A stretch of 64,000 nt of DNA from Hyphomicrobiaceae bacterium (GTDB lineage Bacteria; Pseudomonadota; Alphaproteobacteria; Rhizobiales; Devosiaceae). The DNA lies in NCBI GenBank assembly GCA_020638095.1, contig JACKJF010000003.1:310001-374000 (forward strand), given 5' to 3'. Below the pieces are notes generated by a model, which was given only the letters and a program-made list of their open reading frames with translations, was not told where the DNA came from and searched no databases. Numbering within the stretch: position 1 is the stretch's first letter; each line of letters starts with the position of its first letter. Shown here piece after piece: positions 18,066 to 27,306 of the stretch. The position numbers and the translations under genes were made by a program.

Positions 18066-18163
18066 AGCATGTTCAGGAAAAGTGCGCAGCGGTTTTCCGG
18101 TTCGAACATGCGACAATACAAAAGCTTAGTCCCTGCGTGTTGATTCCATCAAAACGTGAGGTG
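18065..18163. repeat. RIME-like intergenic repeat, copy 1
   Basis: Two palindromes in a row: GCATGTTC...GAACATGC (18067-18110) around a GGAAAA...TTTTCC inner stem, then CGTGTTGAT...ATCAAAACG (about 18135-18156, one mismatch). Their size and layout fit rhizobial RIME elements. The block GCGCAGCGGTTTTCCGGTTC is identical in the copy at 39481. It lies between two convergent genes. Confidence 0.75.
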
Positions 18164-18165
18164 AA

Positions 18166-18981
18166 TTAGGACTGGCTTTCGGCACTGCCCGCAAAGCTCA
18201 GCCCGAAAGACGCCATTTCTTCAGGCGTCAGGTAGTAGAGTTCGGACGGCGGCGTTTCGAGCGCATGGAACCAGAGTTTCGGATCTATGCCCATGTCGTC
18301 GAGATAGCGTCCGATCTCGGCGGTTGTCGCCTGCGCGTCCGACATGGCCTCGGCCGGGCTCCGCACATCCTCGTCGATGACGGCATAGATCTGGTGCACG
18401 CCGATCACCGACTTGGGATCGAGTGTGCGCACTGCCCCGCCGGCCAGAACCAGCGGGCAGGACGAGGCGCAGAAATGTCCCGCACCGACCGACGTCGGAA
18501 ACTCGCCCTCGCGAATGAGCCGGCCCATCATCAGCGCCGCCTCGACCACGCCGCCGGGTGAATCAAGTTCAATCCTTTTGATATACTCGGCATGCTGTCC
18601 GAGTTCGGCCAGGAGTTGGTCACCGCTGTCGGGCTGGATCGTTCCCTGCAACAGCAGCACCCCGTCCGGCAGGAGTTCGAACGCCATCGGCGCCGCGAGC
18701 AAGTCCGGATCGGTCGTCACTTCCGATTGCGGCTCGCGCTGCTCGTTTGGCACGGCCGGATCGAAGCGCGGCGCCGCGGGCAGGATCGGCCGGGCCGCCG
18801 GACTCTGCGGCACGAACCGTTCCATTTGCTGGCGCTGGTAATAGTCGACGCCGATCACGCTAACCGTTGCGATCAGCATCAGGTAGAAGGCGGCCCGGAG
18901 CACCGCGCCGTCATCGATCCGCCGCGCCAGCCGGTCGAGCCTCTGCCCCAGCGTCAGATGTTCGCCCGCCTCCAGCGACAT
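18166..18981 (-). CDS. Membrane-anchored ClpP-like serine protease homologue (COG3904-like)
   Basis: A 271-aa protein with one N-terminal membrane helix (AAFYLMLIATVSVIGVD, about residues 30-46) and a periplasmic ClpP/crotonase-fold domain. Visible elements are IELDSPGGVVEAALMMGRL, the candidate nucleophile Ser in GHFCASSCPLVLAGG and the candidate His in IGVHQIYAV. No Clp ATPase would reach the periplasm, so it probably works alone or with its neighbour. The ATG at 18981 has GAGG upstream; a GTG at 18993 overlapping the preceding gene is an alternative start. Downstream is the RIME. Confidence 0.78.
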   Translation of the reverse strand: MSLEAGEHLTLGQRLDRLARRIDDGAVLRAAFYLMLIATVSVIGVDYYQRQQMERFVPQSPAARPILPAAPRFDPAVPNEQREPQSEVTTDPDLLAAPMAFELLPDGVLLLQGTIQPDSGDQLLAELGQHAEYIKRIELDSPGGVVEAALMMGRLIREGEFPTSVGAGHFCASSCPLVLAGGAVRTLDPKSVIGVHQIYAVIDEDVRSPAEAMSDAQATTAEIGRYLDDMGIDPKLWFHALETPPSELYYLTPEEMASFGLSFAGSAESQS

Positions 18982-18989
18982 GGTCCGCC

Positions 18990-20354
18990 TCACGCAGCCC
19001 CGTCGTCGCCCGGCCGCCCGCGCCGGCCCGACTTGAGCGGCGTGATGTTGCCGGAAGCTTCCCCGTCACTTTCGGCCTCCGGTCCGTCATCCTTGGTTGG
19101 CAGCAATTCATGATCAATGTCCGGCAGCCCGACATCGGGCGGCAGAACCGCCTCGCGCTCGGCCTCGTGCACCTTCATCTCCTCGTAGAGCGCCACCGCC
19201 CGCATCATGTCCCCCGCCGTCATCGCATCGGCATCCGACAAAAGATCGGTTTCGCGGCGGATTGCGTCCTGCACGACCATCAGCACCAGCACCAGCACCA
19301 CCGGCAAAAGATCGATCGAGATCGCGCCGGCCCACGAAGGCAGGAAATCGGCATAGTAGCGCAACACCGCGTCGGCGGCCGAGAGCGGCACGAAACGGCG
19401 CTGCGAAATGCCCGGCTCGGCGAGGATTTCATCGGCTGCCGCACTGAGCGCGTCGGACTGTGAGGAGACCGAGGCGCGGACCGTTTCCATCACCTGGTCC
19501 TGCCGGCTGACAAGATCTTCGGTCCCGCCATCAGCGACCGGCGCGATGAAGCCGAGCGAAAGATCTGCCGCCGCCCGCTTGACCGAGGGGGCGACCGAGG
19601 TTTCCTGCATGGCGGCGATCACCGCGCTGAGCTGCACCGCCTCGGCCGAAAACTTGTCGACCCGCGGCTGCACGTCGCCCGTCGCCGAAACCAGCTCGCG
19701 CATGGTCGCGATATGTTCGGACCCCTCAGCAAAGAGGTTTGCAACCTCGTCGCGCGACTGGTTGATCGAGACCTTGAGTTCGGCCATCTGCGCCGACATC
19801 TGCGTCAGGAGCTGCACCACCGATCCCGATCCCGACGATCCGGTCAGGGCGCCCGATTGGCGCTCATTGTCGGCCAGACGCGAAAAACGCATCTCGGCCC
19901 GGTCAAGATCGGGCAAAAGCGACTGCGCGGCCAGCGCCGAGGCATGCGCCCGGTCGAGATCTTCGGCATAGCCTTCAAGCGTCACCGCCAGGTGCTGTTC
20001 CTGCGCCGCCGAGCCCGCGAGCGCCGCCGCATTGAGCCAGGAAGACATGGCGACGATCATCAGCGATCCGAGCGCCATGACCAGAAACAGCGCCACCCGC
20101 CGCGTGAACGAACGCACCAGCGGCACGAAGCGCATCATGAACGACCAGAACGCATAGATCGCGACCGATACCGCCGCAGAATAGATGATTGCCGCGAAAA
20201 AGACGAAGGTCGCCGACCCGTCGAGCAGCGATCTGACCCCGAGATAGGTGTAGACGCCCGAGGCGAGCGCCAGAACGGCGAGCGCGAACCGCGTCATCGT
20301 CTCGATATTGCTCACCGCATGGCGTAGCTGCGCCACATTCGACCTGTTGGCCAT
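18990..20354 (-). CDS. Multi-pass membrane protein with coiled-coil periplasmic region, unknown
   Basis: A 454-aa protein with three N-terminal membrane helices (about 20-110), a long helical Ala-rich region (about 115-310) and a fourth helix (SIDLLPVVLVLVLMVVQDAI, about 340-360). It ends in a charged cytoplasmic tail. This looks like a membrane sensor or scaffold, but no catalytic domain is visible. It is immediately followed (8 bp) by the ClpP-like protease gene, so it may be that protein's substrate, partner or adaptor (inference). Confidence 0.7.
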   Translation of the reverse strand: MANRSNVAQLRHAVSNIETMTRFALAVLALASGVYTYLGVRSLLDGSATFVFFAAIIYSAAVSVAIYAFWSFMMRFVPLVRSFTRRVALFLVMALGSLMIVAMSSWLNAAALAGSAAQEQHLAVTLEGYAEDLDRAHASALAAQSLLPDLDRAEMRFSRLADNERQSGALTGSSGSGSVVQLLTQMSAQMAELKVSINQSRDEVANLFAEGSEHIATMRELVSATGDVQPRVDKFSAEAVQLSAVIAAMQETSVAPSVKRAAADLSLGFIAPVADGGTEDLVSRQDQVMETVRASVSSQSDALSAAADEILAEPGISQRRFVPLSAADAVLRYYADFLPSWAGAISIDLLPVVLVLVLMVVQDAIRRETDLLSDADAMTAGDMMRAVALYEEMKVHEAEREAVLPPDVGLPDIDHELLPTKDDGPEAESDGEASGNITPLKSGRRGRPGDDGAA

Positions 20355-20446
20355 TCCGCCTCTCCCGTTTGGCTGTCCGGTTAAGAAAATCCTAACACGC
20401 CAAAGCGGGCGAAATCAGGACATTCCGAACGAAGGCTTAACAGGGC

Positions 20447-21328
20447 TCAGTCCCTGGCAGAGAAGCGCCCGATGACCGGCATGTGATCCGTGTGTTCGAA
20501 CTCGGTATCGATCGTCCCGACCGCGTCGACCCTGACATTGGGCGAAACGAGAAATCCGTCGATGGTCGAGGTGAAATTCTCGCCTTTCACATAAGGCTTC
20601 TGGTTGGTTCGGACCGTCGGTACCTTTTCGTCCGCCGCCATCCGCCAGCCGTCGGGCAGCCTGGCGAAATCGAAATGACGGATCCAGAACAGGTGTTCGA
20701 GATCGGTCTGGTGCGGCCAGCCCGGCTGGGCAAAAATGAGGTTCCAGTCGCCGCCGACGACCACATGTGCCCCCGCCTCGAAATGCGCATGCGCCACATC
20801 GAGCACCTGCGCCAGTTGCCGGTCGCGGATTTGCCCGTCATCGAAGGCGGAAAGGTGAAGATTGATCAGCACCCAGCGCGGATCGCCCTCAAGTACGGCA
20901 GTCTGATAGCCGAACCTGCGGCGGACCGGCCCGATCCGCCAGCCTTCCTCGGGCGGCAGGGGATCGAAGCGCACCGGAACGTTGTCGAGAAGCGACATCA
21001 TCAGTCCATGCCGGATCTGAAGCGGCCAGGGCAACAGGATGGAAAACGTATCCGGGTCGAAACGGTTTTGACGATCGCCCAGCAGCGCCTCGAGATCGCG
21101 CCGGACCGGCACCCACCATGAGAGCGGCGAATTGTCCGAAACCTCCTGCAGGAACAGCGCATCGACGGGGTTGGCGGCGATCAGCGCCTTGATGCCCGCA
21201 AGGTTCTTTCTGACCACCCGCCGCGAGGGGGGCAGAACGCCCCGGCCCCCATCCTTGAAAAAATCCGACTCCCGCCCCAGTCCGGCATAGCCGACATTCC
21301 AGCTGAGAACCGAAAGCGACTTCGGCAC
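20447..21328 (-). CDS. Endonuclease/exonuclease/phosphatase-family hydrolase
   Basis: A 293-aa metal-dependent hydrolase of the EEP (DNase I-like) superfamily. It begins LSVLSWNVGYAG, the metal-binding Asn of the family. DALFLQEVSDN carries the catalytic Glu, VVVGGDWNLIF the GDxN motif, and HTDHMPVIGRF the C-terminal Asp-His. The substrate (DNA, phospholipid or inositol phosphate) is unclear. It has no signal peptide. It starts one base after the purH stop, so it is the last gene of a purH operon. Confidence 0.88.
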   Translation of the reverse strand: MPKSLSVLSWNVGYAGLGRESDFFKDGGRGVLPPSRRVVRKNLAGIKALIAANPVDALFLQEVSDNSPLSWWVPVRRDLEALLGDRQNRFDPDTFSILLPWPLQIRHGLMMSLLDNVPVRFDPLPPEEGWRIGPVRRRFGYQTAVLEGDPRWVLINLHLSAFDDGQIRDRQLAQVLDVAHAHFEAGAHVVVGGDWNLIFAQPGWPHQTDLEHLFWIRHFDFARLPDGWRMAADEKVPTVRTNQKPYVKGENFTSTIDGFLVSPNVRVDAVGTIDTEFEHTDHMPVIGRFSARD

Positions 21329-21329
21329 G

Positions 21330-22925
21330 TCAGTGCCGGAAATGCCGCATGCCGGTCATCACCATGGCGATGCCCGCTTCATCTGCCGCTTCGATCACCT
21401 GATCGTCGCGGATCGAGCCGCCCGGCTGAATGACTGCCGTCGCCCCGGCCTCGACCGCCGCCAGAAGCCCGTCGGCGAACGGAAAGAACGCATCGGACGC
21501 AACGATGCTCCCTTTCGTCAATGCTTCCGTCTCGCCCGCGGCCCTGGCTGCATCGAGCGACTTGCGGTGCGCGATGACGGCCGAGTCGACCCGGCTCATC
21601 TGTCCGGCCCCGATGCCGACAGTTGCCCCGTCCTTCACGTAGACGATGGTGTTGGACTTGACATGTTTGGCGACCTTGGCAGCGAGCCTGAGATCGGCCA
21701 TTTCCTGATCCGTCGGCTGACGTTTGGTCACGGTCTTCAACTCGCAATCATCGACATTGCGGTTATCGCGCGTCTGGACCAGAAGCCCGCCGCCCACCGA
21801 CTTGACCATCAGATCATTCGCCTTCCGGTCCGCCAGGCCGCCCGTCAGAAGCACACGGAGGTTCTTTTTCGTCTCGAACACTTCAAGCGCCTTTGCCGTC
21901 GCGCCCGGCGCGATGATGACTTCGGTGAAGACTTTGACGATCTCCTCGGCAACGCTTCGCGTGATTTCGCCATTGAGCGCGACAATACCGCCATAGGCGC
22001 TGACCGGATCGCACTTGAGTGCTTTCTGATAGGCTTCGAGCAGGGTCGCCCCGGTACCGACACCGCACGGATTGGCATGCTTGATGATCGCAACCGCCGG
22101 CCCGGCATCGGGGTCGAATTCGCTGACAAGCTCGAAGGCGGCGTCCGTGTCGTTGAGATTGTTGTAGCTCAGCGACTTGCCCTGAACCTGTTCGGCGCTC
22201 TGCACACCGTTGCGTCTGTTGCCGGTCTCGTAGAAGGCCGCCCATTGGTGCGGATTCTCGCCGTAGCGCAAGACCTCCCGAAGCTTTCCCGAAAAGCTCC
22301 GCCACGGCATGTCCTCATAGTCGAGCACCCTCGCGAACCAGCCCGAAATCGCGGCGTCATAGGCCGCCGTCCGCGCGAACGCCTTGGCGGCCAGCCGCTT
22401 GCGGGTCTCAGGCGTCACTTCGCCCTTCTCGCTGATCTCGTCGAGCACCGGTTGGTAATCGTCGGGATCAACAATGACCGTGACATAGGCATGGTTCTTG
22501 GCGGCAGAGCGGATCATCGCCGGTCCGCCAATATCGATATTCTCGATCGCGGTCTGATAGTCCGCGTCGCCGGCGACCGTCTTCTCGAACGGATAGAGAT
22601 TGACCACCACCATGTCGATTTCGGGAATCTGGTGGATGCGCATCGAGGAGCGGTGCGTCTCGTCATCCCTCACCGCCAGCAGGCCGCCATGGACTTTCGG
22701 ATGAAGGGTCTTGACCCGCCCGTCCATCATTTCGGGAAAGCCGGTCAGTTCGGAAATGTCGACCACCGGCACGCCGGCCTTGGCGATCTCGCCCTTGGTG
22801 CCGCCGGTCGAGACGATTTCAACCCCCCGGCGCGACAATGCCTTGGCAAAATCGGCAACGCCTTTTTTGTCAGACACTGAAATGAGGGCGCGGCGCAATC
22901 CCGCGATCGAAGATGAAGGGCTCAT
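21330..22925 (-). CDS. purH: Bifunctional AICAR transformylase / IMP cyclohydrolase
   Basis: It carries out the last two steps of IMP synthesis. The N-terminal methylglyoxal-synthase-like cyclohydrolase domain (about 1-200) reads [14 protein letters not shown] and [11 protein letters not shown]. The C-terminal transformylase has [15 protein letters not shown] and [13 protein letters not shown]. The protein ends in GMRHFRH as expected. It is 531 aa from the ATG at 22925, which has GGAG upstream; seven more codons to 22946 are unlikely. It overlaps no neighbour and is followed by the EEP hydrolase with a one-base gap. Confidence 0.98.
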   Translation of the reverse strand: MSPSSSIAGLRRALISVSDKKGVADFAKALSRRGVEIVSTGGTKGEIAKAGVPVVDISELTGFPEMMDGRVKTLHPKVHGGLLAVRDDETHRSSMRIHQIPEIDMVVVNLYPFEKTVAGDADYQTAIENIDIGGPAMIRSAAKNHAYVTVIVDPDDYQPVLDEISEKGEVTPETRKRLAAKAFARTAAYDAAISGWFARVLDYEDMPWRSFSGKLREVLRYGENPHQWAAFYETGNRRNGVQSAEQVQGKSLSYNNLNDTDAAFELVSEFDPDAGPAVAIIKHANPCGVGTGATLLEAYQKALKCDPVSAYGGIVALNGEITRSVAEEIVKVFTEVIIAPGATAKALEVFETKKNLRVLLTGGLADRKANDLMVKSVGGGLLVQTRDNRNVDDCELKTVTKRQPTDQEMADLRLAAKVAKHVKSNTIVYVKDGATVGIGAGQMSRVDSAVIAHRKSLDAARAAGETEALTKGSIVASDAFFPFADGLLAAVEAGATAVIQPGGSIRDDQVIEAADEAGIAMVMTGMRHFRH

Positions 22926-23088
22926 CAATCCGCTCCGCTGGCGCATGTCCGGCCGGACGAACCCATCGCCCAGGGGAGATGCCGCAAATCTTTCATCGAA
23001 ACCGCCATCCGAACCGGCAAACCGGACCGGGGGGGAGTCAGCGGCGTGCTAGCACGCTCGGTCCTCAATGCAAGGGGGCGGTTTGTCC

Positions 23089-24732
23089 CTATCGCGCCTG
23101 CCGTGTGAAAATCCACGCAATTTCTGCATCGGTCTCGAGCGGCGCACTGAGGATGATCTGCTGCGTCCGGTGAAACCCGATATTGCGCGAATGCCGGACG
23201 CTGTCTTCGATATGCGCGTCCGCGCCCTCCCAGAGGAAGGTCCAGTGATCCATGTTGGGCAGGCGTATGGAAATGAGATCGGCGTCAGGCATCCGTTCCG
23301 CTTCGATGCCGGGGCCAAGGTGAAAGCTCAGGGACAGGTGATTGTCGCCGCGCTTTGCCTTGCCCACGACCTTGTCCTGACCGACCAGCGACTGCCCGTC
23401 GGATATGAGATTGACCCGCCGCTCGAGCTTCACGCCAAAGCGCGAGTGAAAGCCGTTCGTGCTTGCGACGATGGTCGGCTCCGTCCGCGAAACTTCGATG
23501 ACGGGTTTGTCGCCGAACGAATGAAGCCCGCCGCCCGTCTCGACCCGGCTCGCGCCTTCGCCATTGATCGATGGCGCGGAATGCGCCACCGCCTGCCGGA
23601 ACGCGTCGGCATGTTCGTAAAGATCGGCCGGTGCGGGCCCGCAATTGCCGCAGATCAGCTGGTTGCCGTAGCTGAACTCGAACGCCAGCGCACTCGCATG
23701 CGCCTCTGCCGCAAAGGCCGCTGGCGGCGCCCGTCCCGAATCCATGAGCAGCGACGCACTGCCCTCCAGAACAAGCCCATAGCCCGCCGTCAGCGCATTG
23801 GCGCGCCGGCGCGCCGGACCCTGCCCCTGTACCGCGATGAGGATTTCGGTCGGCAACTGCCCGCAGCCGTTGAAATAGCCCGGCTCGCCCGTGCTCAGCG
23901 TCACGGCATCGAGCGCCCGGTGCATTTTCTCGACCAGTTCGACCAGCCGCCGGACCGATTTGCCCGAGCGCTGGGTCAGGGCCAGCCGCAGTGTCACCAG
24001 TTCGACGAGAAGGTCGAGCTGCACCCCGGCATTGCGCGACCGGTGAAACCCGTCCTTGCCCAACTGGTCCTCGAGCTTGTCGCAAAGGCTTTCCGCCGAC
24101 GCCAGAACCGCCGCCTCGTCACTGCCGTCCGACAAGACCGCGGCGGTCAGCACGACGTGCCCCATCAGTTCATCGATGGGATCGAAGGCAAGCCGGCTTC
24201 TGAGTTTGGCCGACTGCACCTGTAGCCCGATCGACCGGTAGATGAGGCTGACCTGCTCGTCGGTCGCGCCGTCGCAGATGAGCGAGAAGTGGCGGAACCA
24301 GTTCATCACCCGCTGCGCCAGGATGGAAAGCTTCCAGTCCGAATCCCGAAACGTCGCATTGCGCCCGATCCAGTCGAGCACCAGCGTGCGCGCCAGCCCC
24401 CTTCCGGTCGGGTCGTTCGTGTCCTGAAAATGCCTCAGCCAGGAAAAGGAATTGAGTTCCTCGTTCCAGCCCGGATGATCGACGTGAACAGCAAAGGGCG
24501 AGGCACCCTGCGTGTCGATCAGCCGCCCCGCGAGCAGATAGCGGCCAACCAGCATTTCGCGCACGGTCTCGCTGTCCGGCGGGCGGTATTCGACGAGCTT
24601 TGGTTCGTACTTTTCCTGCCCGAGGCTCGACCAGGTCCAGCGCACCAGGGGCGAGGTGACGAACAGGTCACCCAGAATGCGGCTCGCGCGAAATGCTCTC
24701 ATGCGAGACAGTTTCACCAAGGAACGCCCCAT
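23089..24732 (-). CDS. Heparinase II/III-family protein
   Basis: A 547-aa protein with an alpha/alpha-toroid N-terminal half (LNSFSWLRHFQDTNDP, DWKLSILAQRVMNWFRHF) and a C-terminal beta-sandwich, the heparinase II/III architecture of polysaccharide lyases. No signal peptide is visible from the ATG at 24732, so a cytoplasmic or unusually exported enzyme is possible. The substrate is unknown. A later ATG at 24702 is an alternative start. It lies between purH and the rsmB-type methyltransferase gene on the minus strand, 70 bp after the latter. Confidence 0.82.
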   Translation of the reverse strand: MGRSLVKLSRMRAFRASRILGDLFVTSPLVRWTWSSLGQEKYEPKLVEYRPPDSETVREMLVGRYLLAGRLIDTQGASPFAVHVDHPGWNEELNSFSWLRHFQDTNDPTGRGLARTLVLDWIGRNATFRDSDWKLSILAQRVMNWFRHFSLICDGATDEQVSLIYRSIGLQVQSAKLRSRLAFDPIDELMGHVVLTAAVLSDGSDEAAVLASAESLCDKLEDQLGKDGFHRSRNAGVQLDLLVELVTLRLALTQRSGKSVRRLVELVEKMHRALDAVTLSTGEPGYFNGCGQLPTEILIAVQGQGPARRRANALTAGYGLVLEGSASLLMDSGRAPPAAFAAEAHASALAFEFSYGNQLICGNCGPAPADLYEHADAFRQAVAHSAPSINGEGASRVETGGGLHSFGDKPVIEVSRTEPTIVASTNGFHSRFGVKLERRVNLISDGQSLVGQDKVVGKAKRGDNHLSLSFHLGPGIEAERMPDADLISIRLPNMDHWTFLWEGADAHIEDSVRHSRNIGFHRTQQIILSAPLETDAEIAWIFTRQAR

Positions 24733-24802
24733 TGTTCTGATTGATTCGGAAGAACCGGACCCACCCCGATTCGCAAAGCCGGATCCAAACCGATCCCGAA
24801 CT

Positions 24803-26113
24803 TTAGGCGAATTTGAAGCGAACGGCAAAGAATCCGTCCATTCCGGCCATGTTTCCCACATGCATCGCCGGATGGGTCCGGAGCCAGCCCTTCGGATCAA
24901 CGGCGCCAGTTCCGGCCCACGGACCCGAGAGGCCGGGTGGTGATATCTGAAGTCCTGCGTGCCGCCGAATGGCCGCTTCCGCCTGTTCCTCGCCCTCTTC
25001 GCGTTCGAGCGAACAGGTGCAGTAAACGAGCACGCCACCCGGTTTGAGGAGCATCAATGCATGATCGATCAGGCGCGCCTGAAGCGCCGCCATCCGGGAA
25101 ATGTCTTTCAAAGACCGGTTGATCAGCGCTTCGGGATGCCGGCGGAACGTACCCGTCGCCGTGCACGGCGCGTCGAGAAGAATGGCATCGAATTTTCGCC
25201 CGTCATCGAAATCGAGCGCATCGGCAACAACCAGTTCCGCCGATAGTCCGAGACGCGAGTGATTGGCCTCGACCCGTGCCATCCGGTCCCCATCGATATC
25301 GACCGCAACCACTTCATAGCCCTGCGCCACGAGCTGGGCCGTCTTGCCCCCCGGCGCCGCACAAAGATCGAGCACAAGCGCACCGGCGGGCGCGTCCACC
25401 ATCCGCGCCGGCAGGCTGGCCGCGAAATCCTGCACCCACCACACGCCGTCCGCATAGCCATCGAGTTCATCCACCCGCCGGTCGCGACGTTCGATCCGAA
25501 CCGTCCGGTCACCGAGAACCGCGCCGCCGAGCCGTTCGGCCCACCCCCCGGCATCGGTTTTCACGGTCAGGTCGAGCGCCGCGCCGTCGATCAGCGCCGC
25601 TCCGAACCCGGACAGAACGTCCTCGTCATAAATGGTGCCCCAGCGTCGCGCTGCCGCCACCGGAATCGCTTGAACTGGCGAAAGGCCCGCCCATTTGTCC
25701 CGCTCGCGTTGCGCCTGCCTCAGAACCGCGTTTGCCAGTCCGGCGAACCGTCCCGCCCGCCGGTCGGCGCGGATAATTTCAACCGCAACGAAGACCGCCG
25801 AATGATCAGCCCCGTCGAGAAAAATGAGTTCGGCCAGCCCGATGCGGAGCGCCCCTTCGAAGATGCCCGACCGCGGCGGCATGCCTCTTTCGAGCAGCGC
25901 CCCAAGAACAAGGTCCAGATGCCCCGACCGGCGAAGCGCCGTCGTGATCAAGCGGTTGACCAGCGCCCGGTCGCGGCGCTCCGCCATCGCGCCCTCGCCG
26001 AGGGGTTCGAAGGTTCCGCCCGCCAGCACCGATTTGAGGATTTCGGCGGCGCGGCGGCGCGTCTCAAATCCCGCAACCCGGCCTTTGGCTTTACCCTTTG
26101 GCGTCGTCATCAT
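24803..26113 (-). CDS. rsmB: RsmB/NOP-family rRNA cytosine methyltransferase
   Basis: A 436-aa S-adenosylmethionine-dependent RNA m5C methyltransferase. The N-terminal NusB-like RNA-binding part (about 15-150) is followed by the Rossmann core: LDLCAAPGGKTAQL binds SAM, ILLDAPCTATGTFRRHP carries the TCT/PC catalytic Cys region, and VLVYCTCSLEREE the second motif Cys. The best match is RsmB, which methylates C967 of 16S rRNA. The start may be the second ATG (26110). It is divergent from the DUF1674 gene. Confidence 0.9.
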   Translation of the reverse strand: MMTTPKGKAKGRVAGFETRRRAAEILKSVLAGGTFEPLGEGAMAERRDRALVNRLITTALRRSGHLDLVLGALLERGMPPRSGIFEGALRIGLAELIFLDGADHSAVFVAVEIIRADRRAGRFAGLANAVLRQAQRERDKWAGLSPVQAIPVAAARRWGTIYDEDVLSGFGAALIDGAALDLTVKTDAGGWAERLGGAVLGDRTVRIERRDRRVDELDGYADGVWWVQDFAASLPARMVDAPAGALVLDLCAAPGGKTAQLVAQGYEVVAVDIDGDRMARVEANHSRLGLSAELVVADALDFDDGRKFDAILLDAPCTATGTFRRHPEALINRSLKDISRMAALQARLIDHALMLLKPGGVLVYCTCSLEREEGEEQAEAAIRRHAGLQISPPGLSGPWAGTGAVDPKGWLRTHPAMHVGNMAGMDGFFAVRFKFA

Positions 26114-26179
26114 CGCATCTGGCCTTGAAATTGGCGACGCCGGGCGTCAGGTTGGTGCCGCCCATATCATGGTTGGCCG

Positions 26180-26395
26180 ATGAACGACACTGCCCCAGAA
26201 AAACCGCAGCCCCTCGAGGAAAAGCCCGGCCGGCTGAGCGAGAATGCCGCGCGGGCCCTTGCCGAAGCCGAAGCCCGAAAGGCCGAAATCGACGCGGTCA
26301 ACAAGGCTAATGCCGGCGAGCAGAACGGCCGCGGCGGCCTCGACCCCTCCCGCTTCGGGGATTGGGAGGTCAAGGGCATCGCGACCGACTTCTGA
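26180..26395 (+). CDS. DUF1674 protein (SdhAF4-like succinate dehydrogenase assembly factor)
   Basis: A 71-aa protein. The C-terminal GGLDPSRFGDWEVKGIATDF is the DUF1674 signature shared with mitochondrial SDHAF4, which binds the flavinylated SdhA and helps its assembly. The first 50 residues are charged and probably disordered. The bacterial role is inferred from the homology, and the window also encodes SDH at 49.9-54.2 kb. It is divergent from rsmB, which starts 67 bp away. Confidence 0.82.
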   Translation: MNDTAPEKPQPLEEKPGRLSENAARALAEAEARKAEIDAVNKANAGEQNGRGGLDPSRFGDWEVKGIATDF

Positions 26396-26413
26396 TTCTT
26401 TGTTCGAGACCGT

Positions 26414-26830
26414 TCAGCCGAAAAGGCCGATCACCAGACCCTGCACCACGACGACACCCAGAAGATAGCCGCCATCGATGACGGTGAGCGCCCAGCTCAT
26501 GTTCTGGTAGCGGTGATTGATGATCATCGAGGTCAGGATGAAGCCGAACCAGAGGTGAACCCCGACCAGAATGGCCGTATAGACACTGGTCACCCCATCC
26601 ATCATCACCGGCGTCAAAAGCGCGATGAAATAGGCCATCACCAGCTGGCAGATGGCTGCGATGATGAACGGCGTTGCGCTTCCGCCGCTGCCGATAAGCT
26701 GCTCGCGCGACTTGCCCGTCGCCGCAATCCACTGTTTGGCCAGAACGATGTACCAGCCGGCGCCAAGCGCCATGCTCGCGACCACGGCCAACACGACCGC
26801 GATCCAGCTGATCCCGTTGAAATGGATCAT
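26414..26830 (-). CDS. DUF1761 membrane protein
   Basis: A 138-aa integral membrane protein with four hydrophobic helices: IAVVLAVVASMALGAGWY, ATPFIIAAICQLVMAYFI, VYTAILVGVHLWFGFILTS and LTVIDGGYLLGVVVVQGLV. This matches the DUF1761 family, whose function is unknown. The ATG at 26830 is preferred over an in-frame TTG at 26842. It is convergent with the DUF1674 gene. No neighbour gives a strong hint of its job. Confidence 0.8.
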   Translation of the reverse strand: MIHFNGISWIAVVLAVVASMALGAGWYIVLAKQWIAATGKSREQLIGSGGSATPFIIAAICQLVMAYFIALLTPVMMDGVTSVYTAILVGVHLWFGFILTSMIINHRYQNMSWALTVIDGGYLLGVVVVQGLVIGLFG

Positions 26831-26887
26831 CTTTGCCCCCAAAACTCTCCGTCCGTCCGAATGGCTGCCCTGCGACAGCCTGTCGCA

Positions 26888-27304
26888 CTATGGCTTAACA
26901 CCGCCAAGTTCGCAAATGATCTTCCACTCACGTTCGGTAACCGGTTGAACCGACAGGCGGGAATTGTTCACGAGGATCATGTCCTGAAGGTTCGGATGGA
27001 CCTTGATTTCCTCGAGCGTAACCGGCCGTTTGAACGGCTTGTCCGCAATGAAATCGACGCATTCCCAGCGCGGATCGTCGGTCGTCGAATCCGGGTGAAC
27101 GAGCGCGGCGACCTTGGCGATCCCGACGATCTCCTTGCCCTGGTTGGAATGATAGAAGAAGGCCTTTTCTCCGACCTTCATCGCCCGCATATGGTTGCGC
27201 GCCGCGTAGTTGCGCACCCCATGCCACTCCTCCGGCGCGCCCTTGTCCACCTGATCCTGAAACGACCAGACGTCCGGTTCCGACTTGATCAGCCAATAAG
27301 CCAT
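26888..27304 (-). CDS. EVE-domain protein
   Basis: A 138-aa EVE (PUA-like) protein, beginning MAYWLIKSEPDVWSF with YAARNHMRAMKVGEKAFFYHS and GIAKV as usual. EVE domains are thought to bind modified nucleotides in DNA or RNA. GGGAG lies seven bases before the ATG at 27304. The stop of the upstream YciI gene is two bases away, so the pair is one transcription unit with gpsA and tsaD. Confidence 0.88.
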   Translation of the reverse strand: MAYWLIKSEPDVWSFQDQVDKGAPEEWHGVRNYAARNHMRAMKVGEKAFFYHSNQGKEIVGIAKVAALVHPDSTTDDPRWECVDFIADKPFKRPVTLEEIKVHPNLQDMILVNNSRLSVQPVTEREWKIICELGGVKP

Positions 27305-27306
27305 TC

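Noticed and set aside
21333..22880. 515-codon ORF opposite purH
   Set aside because: Full overlap with purH, whose motifs are unambiguous; the shadow product has no domains.
23068..24225. 385-codon ORF opposite the heparinase-like gene
   Set aside because: Antisense shadow frame; no Shine-Dalgarno and no motif.
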